Source: Streptomyces mayonensis (GTDB lineage: Bacteria > Actinomycetota > Actinomycetes > Streptomycetales > Streptomycetaceae). From it: a stretch of DNA of 50,485 bases. The stretch lies in the NCBI RefSeq assembly GCF_018982965.1, contig NZ_JACBYP010000056.1, forward strand, positions 1 to 50,485. The letters are read 5' to 3'. Below the pieces are notes generated by a model that searched no databases, had not been told where the DNA came from, and saw only the letters and a program-made list of their open reading frames with translations. Shown here one piece after another: positions 40,836 to 48,971 of the stretch; the stretch's first letter is position 1, and the number at the start of each line of letters is the position of its first letter. The position numbers were made by a program, and so were the translations under genes.

Positions 40836-42542
40836 TCAGACGCCGGCGGCCGTACGGGCGCACAGTGCGAGGGAGGTCGCGCCGGCGTCCGGGGTTCCGA
40901 GGCTGCGCTCGGCGAGGGGTGCCGCCCGGCCGGTGCGCGGACGCAGGGACGCGGTCGCCTCGGCGGCGCGGGTGGCGGCCCCGGCTGCGCGCCGGGACGC
41001 CTCGCCCAGGGGGAGGCCCTCGGCCACCCCGGCACCGAGTTGCTCGGCCAGCGGGCCGAGAGCGTCGACGAGGGTCTTGTCGCCGGGCCGGGCACCGCCC
41101 AGGCGGGTCACCGCGTCCAGTGCTCCACGCACCCCGGCGGCCACGGTCTCGCCGTCGACCGCGCCGGTGTCGCCGAGCGCCTCGGCCAGGGCCCGCAGGC
41201 CCACGCCCCACAGCACCCCCGACGTGCCGCCCGCCTCGTCGGCCCAGGCGTCCGCCCCGGCGGTGAGGACCGTGGCGGCGCCGCCGCCGCGCTCCGCGAC
41301 GAGGCCGGCCGCCCGGACGGCGGCGTCGATGCCCTTGCACATGCCCCGGCCGTGGGCGCCGTCACCGGCGACCGCGTCGATGCGGCCCAGGCTGTCGGCG
41401 TTGTCGTGCAGTGCCCGCTGCACGGCGCGCAGGTTCTGCAGCACCGTTGCGGCCGCCCGGCGGGAGGCCTCGTCCGCGGGCGGCGGGGCGGCTCCCGCAC
41501 CGGTCACGGCGGCGGCCTCCACCACACGCGGCGCCGCGGCGGGAAGGGCGGGGTTGCGCCGGTAGCCGGGGGCGTCGCACGAGGCGCACCACCAGCGTTC
41601 CAGGTCCTCGTCCAGCCAGGTCAGGGTGAGGGATACGGCGGCCATGTCGAGGCTGGTCACCAGTTCGCCCACTTCGGGCCGTACGACGGTGAGACCGGCC
41701 GCGCGCAGTTCCGCATCGACGTGGCCCCACAGCAGGTACAGCTCCTCGTACTTGGTGGCGCCCAGGCCGTTGAGTATCGCGGCGACCCGGCCCGCGGACC
41801 CCGCGGGACGTTCTTCCAGCAGCCGGGTGACGAGGGTGCGGGCCAGCGTGGCGGCGTCGGTCCGCGGGCGGTCCTCGATGCCCGGCTCGCCGTGGATGCC
41901 CAGGCCGACCGCCATCATGCCGTCCGGGACGGTGAACAGGGGCCGGTCGGCGCCCGGAAGGGTGCAGCCGGAGAGGGCGACACCGAAGGAGAAGGTGCGG
42001 TCGTTGGCGCGCCGGGCGGCCTCCTCCACACCGTCCAGATCGAGCCCTTCCTCGGCCGCCGCGCCGGCCACCTTGAAGACGGTGAAGTCGCCGGCGATGC
42101 CCCGGCGTTCGTGGCGCCGTCCGGCCGGGGCGCTGGCCACGTCGTCGGTGACGACGACGGTCCGTACGTCGAGCCCGGCGGCTCTCAGCCGTTCCTGCGC
42201 CATGCCGAAGTTGAGCCGGTCACCGGCGTAGTTGCCGAAGCCGAACAGGACGCCGCCGCCGCGCTCCGCGGCCCGCGCCACCGTCTCGGCCTGTCGGGCC
42301 GAGGGCGAGGTGAACACGTTGCCCACCACCGCGCCCGCGGCCAGGCCGGGGCCCACCAGCCCGTGGAACGCCGGGTAGTGTCCGCAGCCTCCTCCCACCA
42401 CGACGGCCACCCGGCCGTCGTCGAGCGGGCCACTGCGGACGACACCGCCGTCGACCGGGGTGACGTGGCCGGGGTGGGCGGCGGCGAAGCCGCGCAGCGC
42501 CTCCTCGCCGAACTGCTCAGGGTCGCCGAACAGCTGTGTCAT
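40836..42542 (-). CDS. Dihydroxyacetone kinase family protein, DhaK-DhaL fusion (L-erythrulose kinase candidate)
   Basis: A 568-residue ATP-dependent kinase with DhaK at about 1-335 and DhaL at about 355-565. DhaK has VVVGGGCGHYPAFHGLVGPGLAAGAVVGNVFTSPS, GNYAGDRLNF and the substrate-binding histidine in MAVGLGIHGEPGIED. DhaL has VLQNLRAVQRALHDNADSLGRIDAVAGDGAHGRGMCKGI, in which one of the three metal aspartates of the usual GDGDHG motif is replaced by alanine, plus DEAGGTSGVLWGVGLRAL and RPGDKTLVDALGPL. The GGGCGHYPAFHG signature fits the tetrulose kinases (LerK/DerK) better than true dihydroxyacetone kinases. It should phosphorylate a four-carbon ketose. The missing aspartate may affect ATP-Mg binding. 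Confidence 0.82.
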   Translation of the reverse strand: MTQLFGDPEQFGEEALRGFAAAHPGHVTPVDGGVVRSGPLDDGRVAVVVGGGCGHYPAFHGLVGPGLAAGAVVGNVFTSPSARQAETVARAAERGGGVLFGFGNYAGDRLNFGMAQERLRAAGLDVRTVVVTDDVASAPAGRRHERRGIAGDFTVFKVAGAAAEEGLDLDGVEEAARRANDRTFSFGVALSGCTLPGADRPLFTVPDGMMAVGLGIHGEPGIEDRPRTDAATLARTLVTRLLEERPAGSAGRVAAILNGLGATKYEELYLLWGHVDAELRAAGLTVVRPEVGELVTSLDMAAVSLTLTWLDEDLERWWCASCDAPGYRRNPALPAAAPRVVEAAAVTGAGAAPPPADEASRRAAATVLQNLRAVQRALHDNADSLGRIDAVAGDGAHGRGMCKGIDAAVRAAGLVAERGGGAATVLTAGADAWADEAGGTSGVLWGVGLRALAEALGDTGAVDGETVAAGVRGALDAVTRLGGARPGDKTLVDALGPLAEQLGAGVAEGLPLGEASRRAAGAATRAAEATASLRPRTGRAAPLAERSLGTPDAGATSLALCARTAAGV

Positions 42543-42701
42543 CGAAAGGTCTCCACTTCGTCGTGGGCATCCGCCGGCGGGCGGACGTGGTGCGTGAGGG
42601 GCCAGGGGGTGCGGCGCGCGCCCGTCCGGCGGCGGACGCGGCCGTGAGCGGGCGGGCCGTGGCGGGCACGGCCGAGCGGACGCGGCCGGCCGTGCTGTCG
42701 G

Positions 42702-43631
42702 TCAGACGGCCGCGGCTGCCAGGACCCGCCGCAGGTAGTCCCGGTTGGCGGCCGAGACGCTCAGGCCGTCGCCGCCGTAGTGCTCCACGCAGAACGCGCC
42801 GGTGAAGCCGTGCTCCAGGGCGAACCGCACGGCCTTGCGGTAGTTCATGAAGCCCGACTCCAGCGGCGCGGGCGTGGTGAGGACCGTTCCGTCCGCCGGG
42901 TCCTCGCTGCGGTAGTAGTTCTTGACGTGCCAGTAGTTGGCGTGCGGCAGGGTCTTCTCGACCATCGACTCCCACGACTCGACGGGCCGCTGCATGCGGA
43001 GCAGGTTGCCCAGGTCGGGGTTGAGGCCGACGTTGTCCCGGTCGATGTCCGTGAGCAGCGCGACGGCCGAGTCGGCGGTGCCGAGGTAGGTGTCCTCGTA
43101 CATCTCCAGGGTCAGGGAGACGTTCACCCCGGCGGCGTGATCGGCCAGTTCGCGCAGCCGCGAGACCGCCTTCTGCCAGGTGTCGCGGTCGCCCTCCGGG
43201 TCCTTCGGGCCGGGCACGGTCCAGAACCACAGCACCCGCTGCTGCTCCGGGCTGAGCGGCCGGTGCAGTCCGAAGGAGACCACCGGCACGCCGAGGGCGG
43301 CTGCCGCGTCGACGGTGCGGTGCGAGTAGGCCAGGTTGCCGTCGCCGTCGGCCGGGTCGATGACGCTGCGGCGGATCGCCGAGATGGCCGGTGCGACGAG
43401 ACCGGCCGCCACGACGGCTTGCTTGAGCTCCTCCAGCCGGCCGCCGTCCAGGTCGCCTGGCCGTACCCAACTGTCGGTCAGGTCCACCTCGGAGAAGCCG
43501 GCGTGGGCGACCTCGCGCAGGGTCCGGGCCCACTCCTCGGCGGTCTGGTCGTGCGTGGTGCGGCCGTCGGGGAGGTTGTGGGGGAACTGGAGCAGGGCCG
43601 CGGCGATCGGCCAGGTGTCTGCACTGTACAA
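42702..43631 (-). CDS. TIM-barrel sugar-phosphate isomerase/epimerase (L-erythrulose-1-phosphate isomerase candidate)
   Basis: A 309-residue xylose-isomerase-like barrel. Strands and metal ligands can be seen in AAALLQFPHNLPDG, FSEVDLTDSWVRP, VSFGLHRPLSPEQQRVLWFWTVPG, VNVSLTLEMYEDTYLGTADSAVALL (Glu), DNVGLNPDLGNLLR (Asp), ANYWHVKNYYR (His) and GAFCVEHYGGDGL (Glu). It is the first gene of the catabolic operon. LerI proteins in this family turn L-erythrulose-1-phosphate into D-erythrulose-4-phosphate, linking the kinase to the RpiB enzyme. The TTG at 43631 is the start, since GGCGGAG precedes it by six bases and no ATG or GTG fits. Confidence 0.78.
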   Translation of the reverse strand: MYSADTWPIAAALLQFPHNLPDGRTTHDQTAEEWARTLREVAHAGFSEVDLTDSWVRPGDLDGGRLEELKQAVVAAGLVAPAISAIRRSVIDPADGDGNLAYSHRTVDAAAALGVPVVSFGLHRPLSPEQQRVLWFWTVPGPKDPEGDRDTWQKAVSRLRELADHAAGVNVSLTLEMYEDTYLGTADSAVALLTDIDRDNVGLNPDLGNLLRMQRPVESWESMVEKTLPHANYWHVKNYYRSEDPADGTVLTTPAPLESGFMNYRKAVRFALEHGFTGAFCVEHYGGDGLSVSAANRDYLRRVLAAAAV

Positions 43632-43651
43632 GTGACTCCGCCTTTCCTATT

Positions 43652-43686
43652 TCCTATAGGATGCAGGGGATGCATGCATGAGTCAA
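43652..43686 (-). promoter_or_regulatory. Promoter/operator of the tetrulose operon
   Basis: The perfect 10-base palindrome TCCTATAGGA (43652-43661) lies 20 bases upstream of the TTG start, inside the only AT-richer stretch here. A -35-like TTGACT occurs on the minus strand at 43686-43681, with a TGCATGCA palindrome (43671-43678) between; a good -10 is not evident. The palindrome is a candidate site for the operon's GntR protein. Confidence 0.5.
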
Positions 43687-43872
43687 CAGTCTTGACGGCG
43701 ACCCGTCCCACGCCGCCTTCGGCGCCCCCTCCCCCGTCTTCGGGAAACAGCAGCGGTCCGAAGGAGGCGCGCGGAGAGGCGCGCCTCACGGTTATTGGAG
43801 TTGACCCCGGGGAGTCCGCTGGTGACGATCGGGACCGCGGAGTGTCGGTACGCGGGAACCGAGGAGTCAGAC

Positions 43873-44808
43873 ATGCAGGACCGACCGGCCCATGTGGACG
43901 AGAGCGAACTGCTCGCACTCGTGCGCGCGCACTGGGACCCGGACGTGGACGCGCTCGACCACCAGCCGGTCGGGTTCGGGGCGCACCACTGGCGTGCCAC
44001 CGCGGGCGGCGAGGCACGGTGGTTCGTCACCGTCGACGAGCTGGGCCGTCGGCACGACGCGAAGTCGCTGGAGTCGGCGTACGCCGGCGCGGCTTCCCTG
44101 CACGCCGCCGGGCTGGACTTCCTGCACGTCCCCGCCGTGGCGGGATCCGGCACCTACACCCTTCCGCTGCCCGCCGAGTCCCACCGCCTCGCGGTCAGCG
44201 TCACCCCGTGGCTCGGGGACGCGCGGGAGCCCGGGGCGCCCGGCGCCGAGGCCGAGTTGCTGGCCCGGCTGCACGCGGCCCGGCCGGTGCCGCTGCCCGA
44301 GTGGGCGCCGCGCGTGCCCGCGTCCTTCGTCGACGACCTGGCGGTCCTCCTCGACCGGCCCTGGACGGACGGCCCGCTCGGCGAGGAGGCCCGAGCCCTG
44401 ACGGCGGACCGCCGCTCCCGGGTCGAGGGGTGGTACGAGGAGTACGCCGCGCTCTCGCGCACGGTCGATCCGGACGAGTTCGTGGTGACCCACGGGGAAC
44501 CGGGGGTGCACAACCAGCTGGTCACCGGCGGCCGCGTGGTACTCGTCGACACCGAGAGCCTCATGCTGGCCCCGGCCGAACGCGACGTGTCCGGCCTCTG
44601 GCCCGTCGGCCGCGACTGGCTGGACCGGTACGGCTCGGTGCCGCGCCAGGACCGGCTGCGTCTCTTCGATCTGGAGTGGGTGCTGACCGAGGTGGACGAG
44701 TACACCGCATGGCTCGGCGGCCCCCACTCGGGAGGCCCCGACGACGTGGTCGCTCTCGGAGGCCTCCGTACGGAGCTCGACAAGGACTTGGGTCAGGGGC
44801 TGTCGTAG
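43873..44808 (+). CDS. Aminoglycoside phosphotransferase (APH)-fold protein
   Basis: A 311-residue protein of the APH/choline kinase-like fold. The small lobe includes GFGAHHWRATAGGEARWFVTVDELG, a degenerate nucleotide-binding loop and Lys/Glu region; the large lobe has the catalytic-loop sequence FVVTHGEPGVHNQLVTGGRVVLVDTESLMLAPAERDVSGL, in which HGEPGVHN matches the Brenner-type HGDxxxxN with Asp replaced by Glu, and DTE the metal-binding Asp. Some such proteins inactivate antibiotics, others act on small metabolites; no claim of resistance is made. GAGGA eight bases upstream supports ATG 43873. Its last 16 bases overlap the end of the convergent ABC gene. Confidence 0.75.
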   Translation: MQDRPAHVDESELLALVRAHWDPDVDALDHQPVGFGAHHWRATAGGEARWFVTVDELGRRHDAKSLESAYAGAASLHAAGLDFLHVPAVAGSGTYTLPLPAESHRLAVSVTPWLGDAREPGAPGAEAELLARLHAARPVPLPEWAPRVPASFVDDLAVLLDRPWTDGPLGEEARALTADRRSRVEGWYEEYAALSRTVDPDEFVVTHGEPGVHNQLVTGGRVVLVDTESLMLAPAERDVSGLWPVGRDWLDRYGSVPRQDRLRLFDLEWVLTEVDEYTAWLGGPHSGGPDDVVALGGLRTELDKDLGQGLS

Positions 44809-46718
44809 CCGGCGCTCGTGCGGGCGGGCGAGACGGGGCCGTGGTACGGGTCGGGCGCGGGGTCGGCCGGTCGCGGCAGGTCGCCCGTGAGGGGCTCCGC
44901 GGCCGAGTGGCCGGGCACCGGCTCGGCGCTCTCGCCGAGGAAGCCGCCCGACTGGTGCTGCCACAGCTTCGCGTAGGCGCCGCCGGCGGCCAGCAGCTCC
45001 GCGTGACTGCCCTGTTCGACCACGGTGCCGCGGTCGAGGACGACGAGGCGGTCCATGCCGGCGACGGTGCTGAGGCGGTGGGCGACCACCAGGGCCGTGC
45101 GTCCGTCCATCAGCCGCCACAGGGCGTCCTGGACGAGGACTTCGCTCTCCGAGTCCAGTGCGCTCGTCGCCTCGTCGAGCAGCAGGATCGGCGCGTCGCG
45201 CAGGATGGCGCGGGCGAGGGCTACCCGCTGGCGCTGGCCGCCCGAGAGTTTCACTCCACGCTCCCCCACCAGGGTGGCGAAGCCGTCGGGGAGTTGACCG
45301 GCGAACTCCGTGACGTGTGCGGCCTCGGCCGCCGCGTGGATCTCCTCGTCGGTGGCGCCGGGGCGGGCGAAGCCGATGTTGTCCCGCAGGCTGCGGTGGA
45401 ACATCGCGGGTTCCTGCGGGACGTAGGCGATCAGTGAGCGCAGGTCCGCCTGGCGCAGCCGGCTGATGTCCTGACCGCCGATCAGGATGCGTCCTCGATC
45501 GAGGTCCGACATCCGCAGCAGTAGCCGGGTGAGCGTCGTCTTGCCGCCCCCCGACCTGCCGACCAGACCGATCCGGGCGCCGCCGGGCACGTCCAGGTCG
45601 AGTTTCCGGAAGATCGGCTCCGCTCCCGCGTGGGCGAAGGTCACGCCCTCGAACGCGATACCGGTGTGCTGCGGCGCGAGGGGTTCGGGCTCTGCCGGAT
45701 CGAGCACGGTGGGCGGATCCAGCAGCAGCTCGGTGAACTGCGCGGCCTCGGTCATCGAGCTTTCCAGCCGCCGGTAGATCTGGTTGAACTCAAACATGAT
45801 CTGGGTGGCGTTGGCGTAGTAGGTGAAGGCGACGACGAGCTCCTCCACTCCCTGTCCCGGCCCGCCGAAGGCGACGGCGACCACCAGGCCCAGCACGTTG
45901 GTCAGCACGGACATCGGAGCGATCAGGACGTCGACACGCAGGTTGCCGTAGTCCCACGACCTGAGCGTCAGCCTCCGGGACTCCGCGACCCGGTCGCGGT
46001 GTTCGACGGCCTCCCGGGGCTCGGCCGCGAAGGCCCGGACGGTCTCCATGTTCATGAGGCTGTCGGCGACGTGCCCGGAGACCCGGGCGATCGCCGCCTC
46101 TCGGTCGTTGACGAGCCGCTGCCGCCGGCGGATCAGCGGTGTCGCGGCCACCACGGTCAGCGCGATCATCACCAGCAGACCCGCGACGAGCATCGGTTCG
46201 TAGCTCCAGAGCACCACGGCCCCGAAGACCAGGGGGACGAGACTGCCCACGATCCGGTACGTCATCGTGTCGACGAAGTCCTCGAAGCGCTTGCCGAAGC
46301 TGAGCACCCGTTTGGTCAGGGAACCGGCGAAGTTGTCGTGGAAGAACGCCGCGTCCTTGGCGAGGAGTTCGTCCATGCCGCTCACGTACAGGTGCTCCAT
46401 GCCGAAGGCGTCCACGCGGTTCAGGCAGTGCTGCCCCACCCGCCACACGGCCTCGGCCAGCAGCAGCGTCACCCCGAAACCCAGCACGTACGGCAGGGCC
46501 GAGCCGAGGGTGAGACCGCCGTCGTCGGCGGCCCGGCCCGCCAGTTTGGCGATCAGCAGCGGGCCGATGTAGCGGATGCCGATGTTGCCGACGGCCGGCA
46601 GCAGCAGCGCGGGCAGGGCCAGCCGTCGTAGTCGCAGCAGTTCCCGGCCGTAGTGGCGCAGCGCCAGGACGACCGCGCCCCTGCCCGGCGCCGCCCCTTG
46701 CTTCTCTGTGGTCCCCAT
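44793..46718 (-). CDS. ABC transporter, fused permease and ATP-binding protein
   Basis: A 641-residue half-transporter of the exporter (ABCB-like) type. The membrane domain occupies about 1-320 with six helices (ALPALLLPAVGNIGIRYIGPLLIAKL, PYVLGFGVTLLLAEAVW, GSLVPLVFGAVVLW, MLVAGLLVMIALTVVA, VLIAPMSVLTNVLGLVVAVAFG). The ATPase domain has Walker A GRSGGGKTT, Q-loop IAYVPQEPAMF, signature LSGGQRQR, Walker B ILLLDEATSALD and switch His in VAHRLS. It must dimerise to work. It is alone, without a partner half-transporter; substrate unknown. GGGAG nine bases upstream supports ATG 46718. The last 40 residues are a Pro-rich tail. Confidence 0.87.
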   Translation of the reverse strand: MGTTEKQGAAPGRGAVVLALRHYGRELLRLRRLALPALLLPAVGNIGIRYIGPLLIAKLAGRAADDGGLTLGSALPYVLGFGVTLLLAEAVWRVGQHCLNRVDAFGMEHLYVSGMDELLAKDAAFFHDNFAGSLTKRVLSFGKRFEDFVDTMTYRIVGSLVPLVFGAVVLWSYEPMLVAGLLVMIALTVVAATPLIRRRQRLVNDREAAIARVSGHVADSLMNMETVRAFAAEPREAVEHRDRVAESRRLTLRSWDYGNLRVDVLIAPMSVLTNVLGLVVAVAFGGPGQGVEELVVAFTYYANATQIMFEFNQIYRRLESSMTEAAQFTELLLDPPTVLDPAEPEPLAPQHTGIAFEGVTFAHAGAEPIFRKLDLDVPGGARIGLVGRSGGGKTTLTRLLLRMSDLDRGRILIGGQDISRLRQADLRSLIAYVPQEPAMFHRSLRDNIGFARPGATDEEIHAAAEAAHVTEFAGQLPDGFATLVGERGVKLSGGQRQRVALARAILRDAPILLLDEATSALDSESEVLVQDALWRLMDGRTALVVAHRLSTVAGMDRLVVLDRGTVVEQGSHAELLAAGGAYAKLWQHQSGGFLGESAEPVPGHSAAEPLTGDLPRPADPAPDPYHGPVSPARTSAGYDSP

Positions 46719-46970
46719 CACACTCCCGGTGGTTCGGAAGCAGGAAGTTTCCCGTCGGACGAGGTTCCGGGTCCACGCATTTAACGCGGACGGGCGACAA
46801 CCGGACACCGCTGCGCTCCGGCGCATGGGCGACTGCGGGGCACAGCGAAGACGACAGGAGGCGGCAGGGGACGGGTCGCTCCAGGGGCGTTGCAGTCCTG
46901 ACTGTCTCGCCGGTCAGAATCTCAATAGGGCGTTTCACCAGTACTTTCTCACTACTCTCCTCCAATACTG

Positions 46971-46999
46971 TTGAGTTTTCCGCAACGTGCGTCTAGGGT
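46971..46999 (+). promoter_or_regulatory. Consensus-like promoter for leaderless regulator mRNA
   Basis: TTGAGT (46971-46976) and TAGGGT (46994-46999) are separated by 17 bases, the best promoter match in the window. The in-frame GTG at 47008 lies eight bases after the -10 box, where transcription is expected to start, so translation would be leaderless. Confidence 0.75.
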
Positions 47000-47007
47000 C
47001 GTGGCCC

Positions 47008-47865
47008 GTGGAAACCGACGACGTCCTCGACGGCGCACCGACCGCCGACACCGCCGCCCGCGTCCGCGAGGTCATCGCGGACGCGGGCGTCAGCCAGCGC
47101 GAGTTCGCGCGCCGTGTCGTCATGGATCCGTCCAAGCTCTCCCGTTCGCTGAGCGGCACCCGCCGTTTCACGGCCGCCGAGTTGGCGCGGATCGCCGACG
47201 AGGGCCGGGTCGACGCGGGCTGGCTGCTCGGCACCCGGCCTCGCGAGGAGGCCGCGGTCCCGGACGCCGGGGTGACGGGCGGGCGACCGCTGCAGATCGT
47301 CCGCGAGACGGTCCGGCTGGTCGCGGAGCACGGTTTCCACGCGGTGCGGGTCGCCGACATCGCCCGCGCCTGCGCCACCAGCAGCGCCGCGATCCACTAC
47401 CACTTCCCGGGTCGCGCCGAACTCCTGGAGGCGGCCGTGCGCTGGTGCATGGACGAGGACACCGCGCGCCGCGCCGCCCGGCTCGCCGAGGCGGACGACG
47501 CGGCGGCGGAGCTGCACCAGCTCATCGAGTTGCAGACACCGCGCACCCCGCAGCAGCGCCGCCAGTGGGCGGTGTGGCTCGATCTGTGGGCCGAGGCCGC
47601 GCGCTCCACGGCGGTGGGCCGGCTGCACTCCGAGTACTACCGGCAGTGGCGGGAGACCGTCGCCGACGTAGTGCGCCGGGGCGTCGGACAGGGCGTGTTC
47701 CGTGCCGGGCTGGATCCGCAGGCGGCGGCACTGACGCTGACCGCACTGATCGACGGCCTGGCGACGCACGTCCTCTCCGTGGGCGAACCGGCGTCCGCCA
47801 CGGCCGCGGACGCGATGCACGCGGCGCTGACCACCCATGTCACCCACACGATCCTGATCCCCTAG
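47008..47865 (+). CDS. Regulator with XRE-type HTH fused to a TetR domain
   Basis: A 285-residue regulator with two DNA-binding units. Residues 16-77 form an XRE-like helix-turn-helix (VREVIADAGVSQREFARRVVMDPSKLSRSLSGTRRFTAAELARIAD) and residues 95-140 a TetR-type one (IVRETVRLVAEHGFHAVRVADIARACATSSAAIHYHFPGRAELLEAAV), followed by a TetR C-terminal ligand domain (RQWAVWLDLWAEAARSTAVGRLHSEYYRQWRE...). GTG 47008 is preferred to GTG 46987 because the promoter places the transcription start there. It precedes the carnitine-degradation genes on the same strand by 159 bases and is their likely regulator. BetI-like regulators bind quaternary amines, in agreement with this. Confidence 0.82.
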   Translation: METDDVLDGAPTADTAARVREVIADAGVSQREFARRVVMDPSKLSRSLSGTRRFTAAELARIADEGRVDAGWLLGTRPREEAAVPDAGVTGGRPLQIVRETVRLVAEHGFHAVRVADIARACATSSAAIHYHFPGRAELLEAAVRWCMDEDTARRAARLAEADDAAAELHQLIELQTPRTPQQRRQWAVWLDLWAEAARSTAVGRLHSEYYRQWRETVADVVRRGVGQGVFRAGLDPQAAALTLTALIDGLATHVLSVGEPASATAADAMHAALTTHVTHTILIP

Positions 47866-47906
47866 CCCGCCGGCGACGGACGTCGGCCCCGGCAGCCACA
47901 ACAGCC

Positions 47907-47918
47907 GGTCGGCCGACC
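47907..47918. promoter_or_regulatory. 12-bp palindrome upstream of carnitine genes
   Basis: GGTCGGCCGACC is a perfect palindrome about 105 bases before the BKACE start. The interval 47866-48024 otherwise contains three scattered CAGCCAC words and no gene. It may be an operator for the upstream regulator; in such GC-rich DNA chance occurrence is also possible. Confidence 0.35.
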
Positions 47919-48024
47919 ACAGCCACTCGAGTCGTCCCGACAGCCACAGCAACCCCGCACCCGCCCGCACCCCGCACCCGCTCCGCCGTCACGTCGAAGC
48001 GGCAAGATCCCGGGAGGCCCCCGC

Positions 48025-48918
48025 ATGCCCATGACCGAGAACGTCATCATCACCTGCGCGCTCACCGGCGCCGGCGACACCGTCCGCAAGAGCCCGCACG
48101 TCCCCGTCACCCCGGAGCAGATCGCCAGGAACGCCGTGGAGGCGGCCGCCGCCGGAGCCGCCGTCGTCCACATCCACGTACGGGACCCGGAGACCGGCGA
48201 CCCGTCGCGCGACCCGAAGCTGTACCGGGAGGTCGTCGAACGCGTCAAGGAGACCGGCACCGACGTCGTCATCAACCTCACCGCCGGCATGGGCGGCGAC
48301 CTGGTCATCGACCCGGACGACCCGCTGACCCACCTGCCCGGCACGGACCTCGTCAGCGGCCTGGAGCGCCTCCCGCACGTCGAGGACCTGCTGCCCGACA
48401 TCTGCACACTGGACTGCGGTTCGCTCAACTTCGGTGACGGCTCCAACCTCTACGTCTCGACGCCCGACATGCTGCGCTCGGGCGCGCGGCGCATCCAGGA
48501 ACTGGGCGTGCGGCCCGAGCTGGAGATCTTCGACACGGGTCAGCTCTGGTTCGCCAAGCAGTTGCTCGCGGAGGGGCTGCTCGACGACCCGACCGTGTTC
48601 CAGCTGTGCATGGGCATCCCGTGGGGCGCTCCCGCGGATCCCGGCGTACTTCAGTCGATGGTCAACATGCTGCCGGACGGCGCACGTTGGGCGAGTTTCG
48701 CGCTCGGCCGGATGCAGATGCCGTGGGTCGCGCAGTCGATCCTGCTCGGTGGCCACGTCCGGGTGGGCCTGGAGGACAACCTGTATCTCGGCAAGGGCAA
48801 CAAGGCAACCAACGCCCAACTCGTCGAACGGGCCGTAGCCATCACCGAGTCGATCGGCGCACGCGTCGCGACGCCGGACGAGGCCCGTGCCACCCTCGGC
48901 CTCAAGCCGCGCCAGTAA
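48025..48918 (+). CDS. BKACE family beta-keto acid cleavage enzyme (dehydrocarnitine cleavage candidate)
   Basis: A 297-residue zinc enzyme of the DUF849/Kce family. Motifs are VIITCALTGAGDTVRKSPHVPVTPEQIARNAVEAAAAGAAVVHIHVRDPETGDPSRD with the HxH metal pair, VINLTAGMGG, LDCGSLNFGD, the glutamate in PELEIFDTGQL, and HVRVGLEDNLYLGKG. These enzymes split a beta-keto acid with acetyl-CoA to give acetoacetate and a new CoA ester. Followed by an L-carnitine dehydrogenase-type gene and a thioesterase gene, the substrate should be 3-dehydrocarnitine, giving betainyl-CoA. GGGAGG precedes ATG 48025; an ATG six bases later is also possible. Confidence 0.86.
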   Translation: MPMTENVIITCALTGAGDTVRKSPHVPVTPEQIARNAVEAAAAGAAVVHIHVRDPETGDPSRDPKLYREVVERVKETGTDVVINLTAGMGGDLVIDPDDPLTHLPGTDLVSGLERLPHVEDLLPDICTLDCGSLNFGDGSNLYVSTPDMLRSGARRIQELGVRPELEIFDTGQLWFAKQLLAEGLLDDPTVFQLCMGIPWGAPADPGVLQSMVNMLPDGARWASFALGRMQMPWVAQSILLGGHVRVGLEDNLYLGKGNKATNAQLVERAVAITESIGARVATPDEARATLGLKPRQ

Positions 48919-48971
48919 TTCCCTTCTCCTCTCCCGTTCCCTCCCCTCCCTCCCCCGATGAAGGACCCCCC

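Noticed and set aside
43873..44808. Aminoglycoside resistance gene
   Set aside because: Only the general APH fold is visible and the catalytic-loop Asp is replaced by Glu; there is no resistance context.
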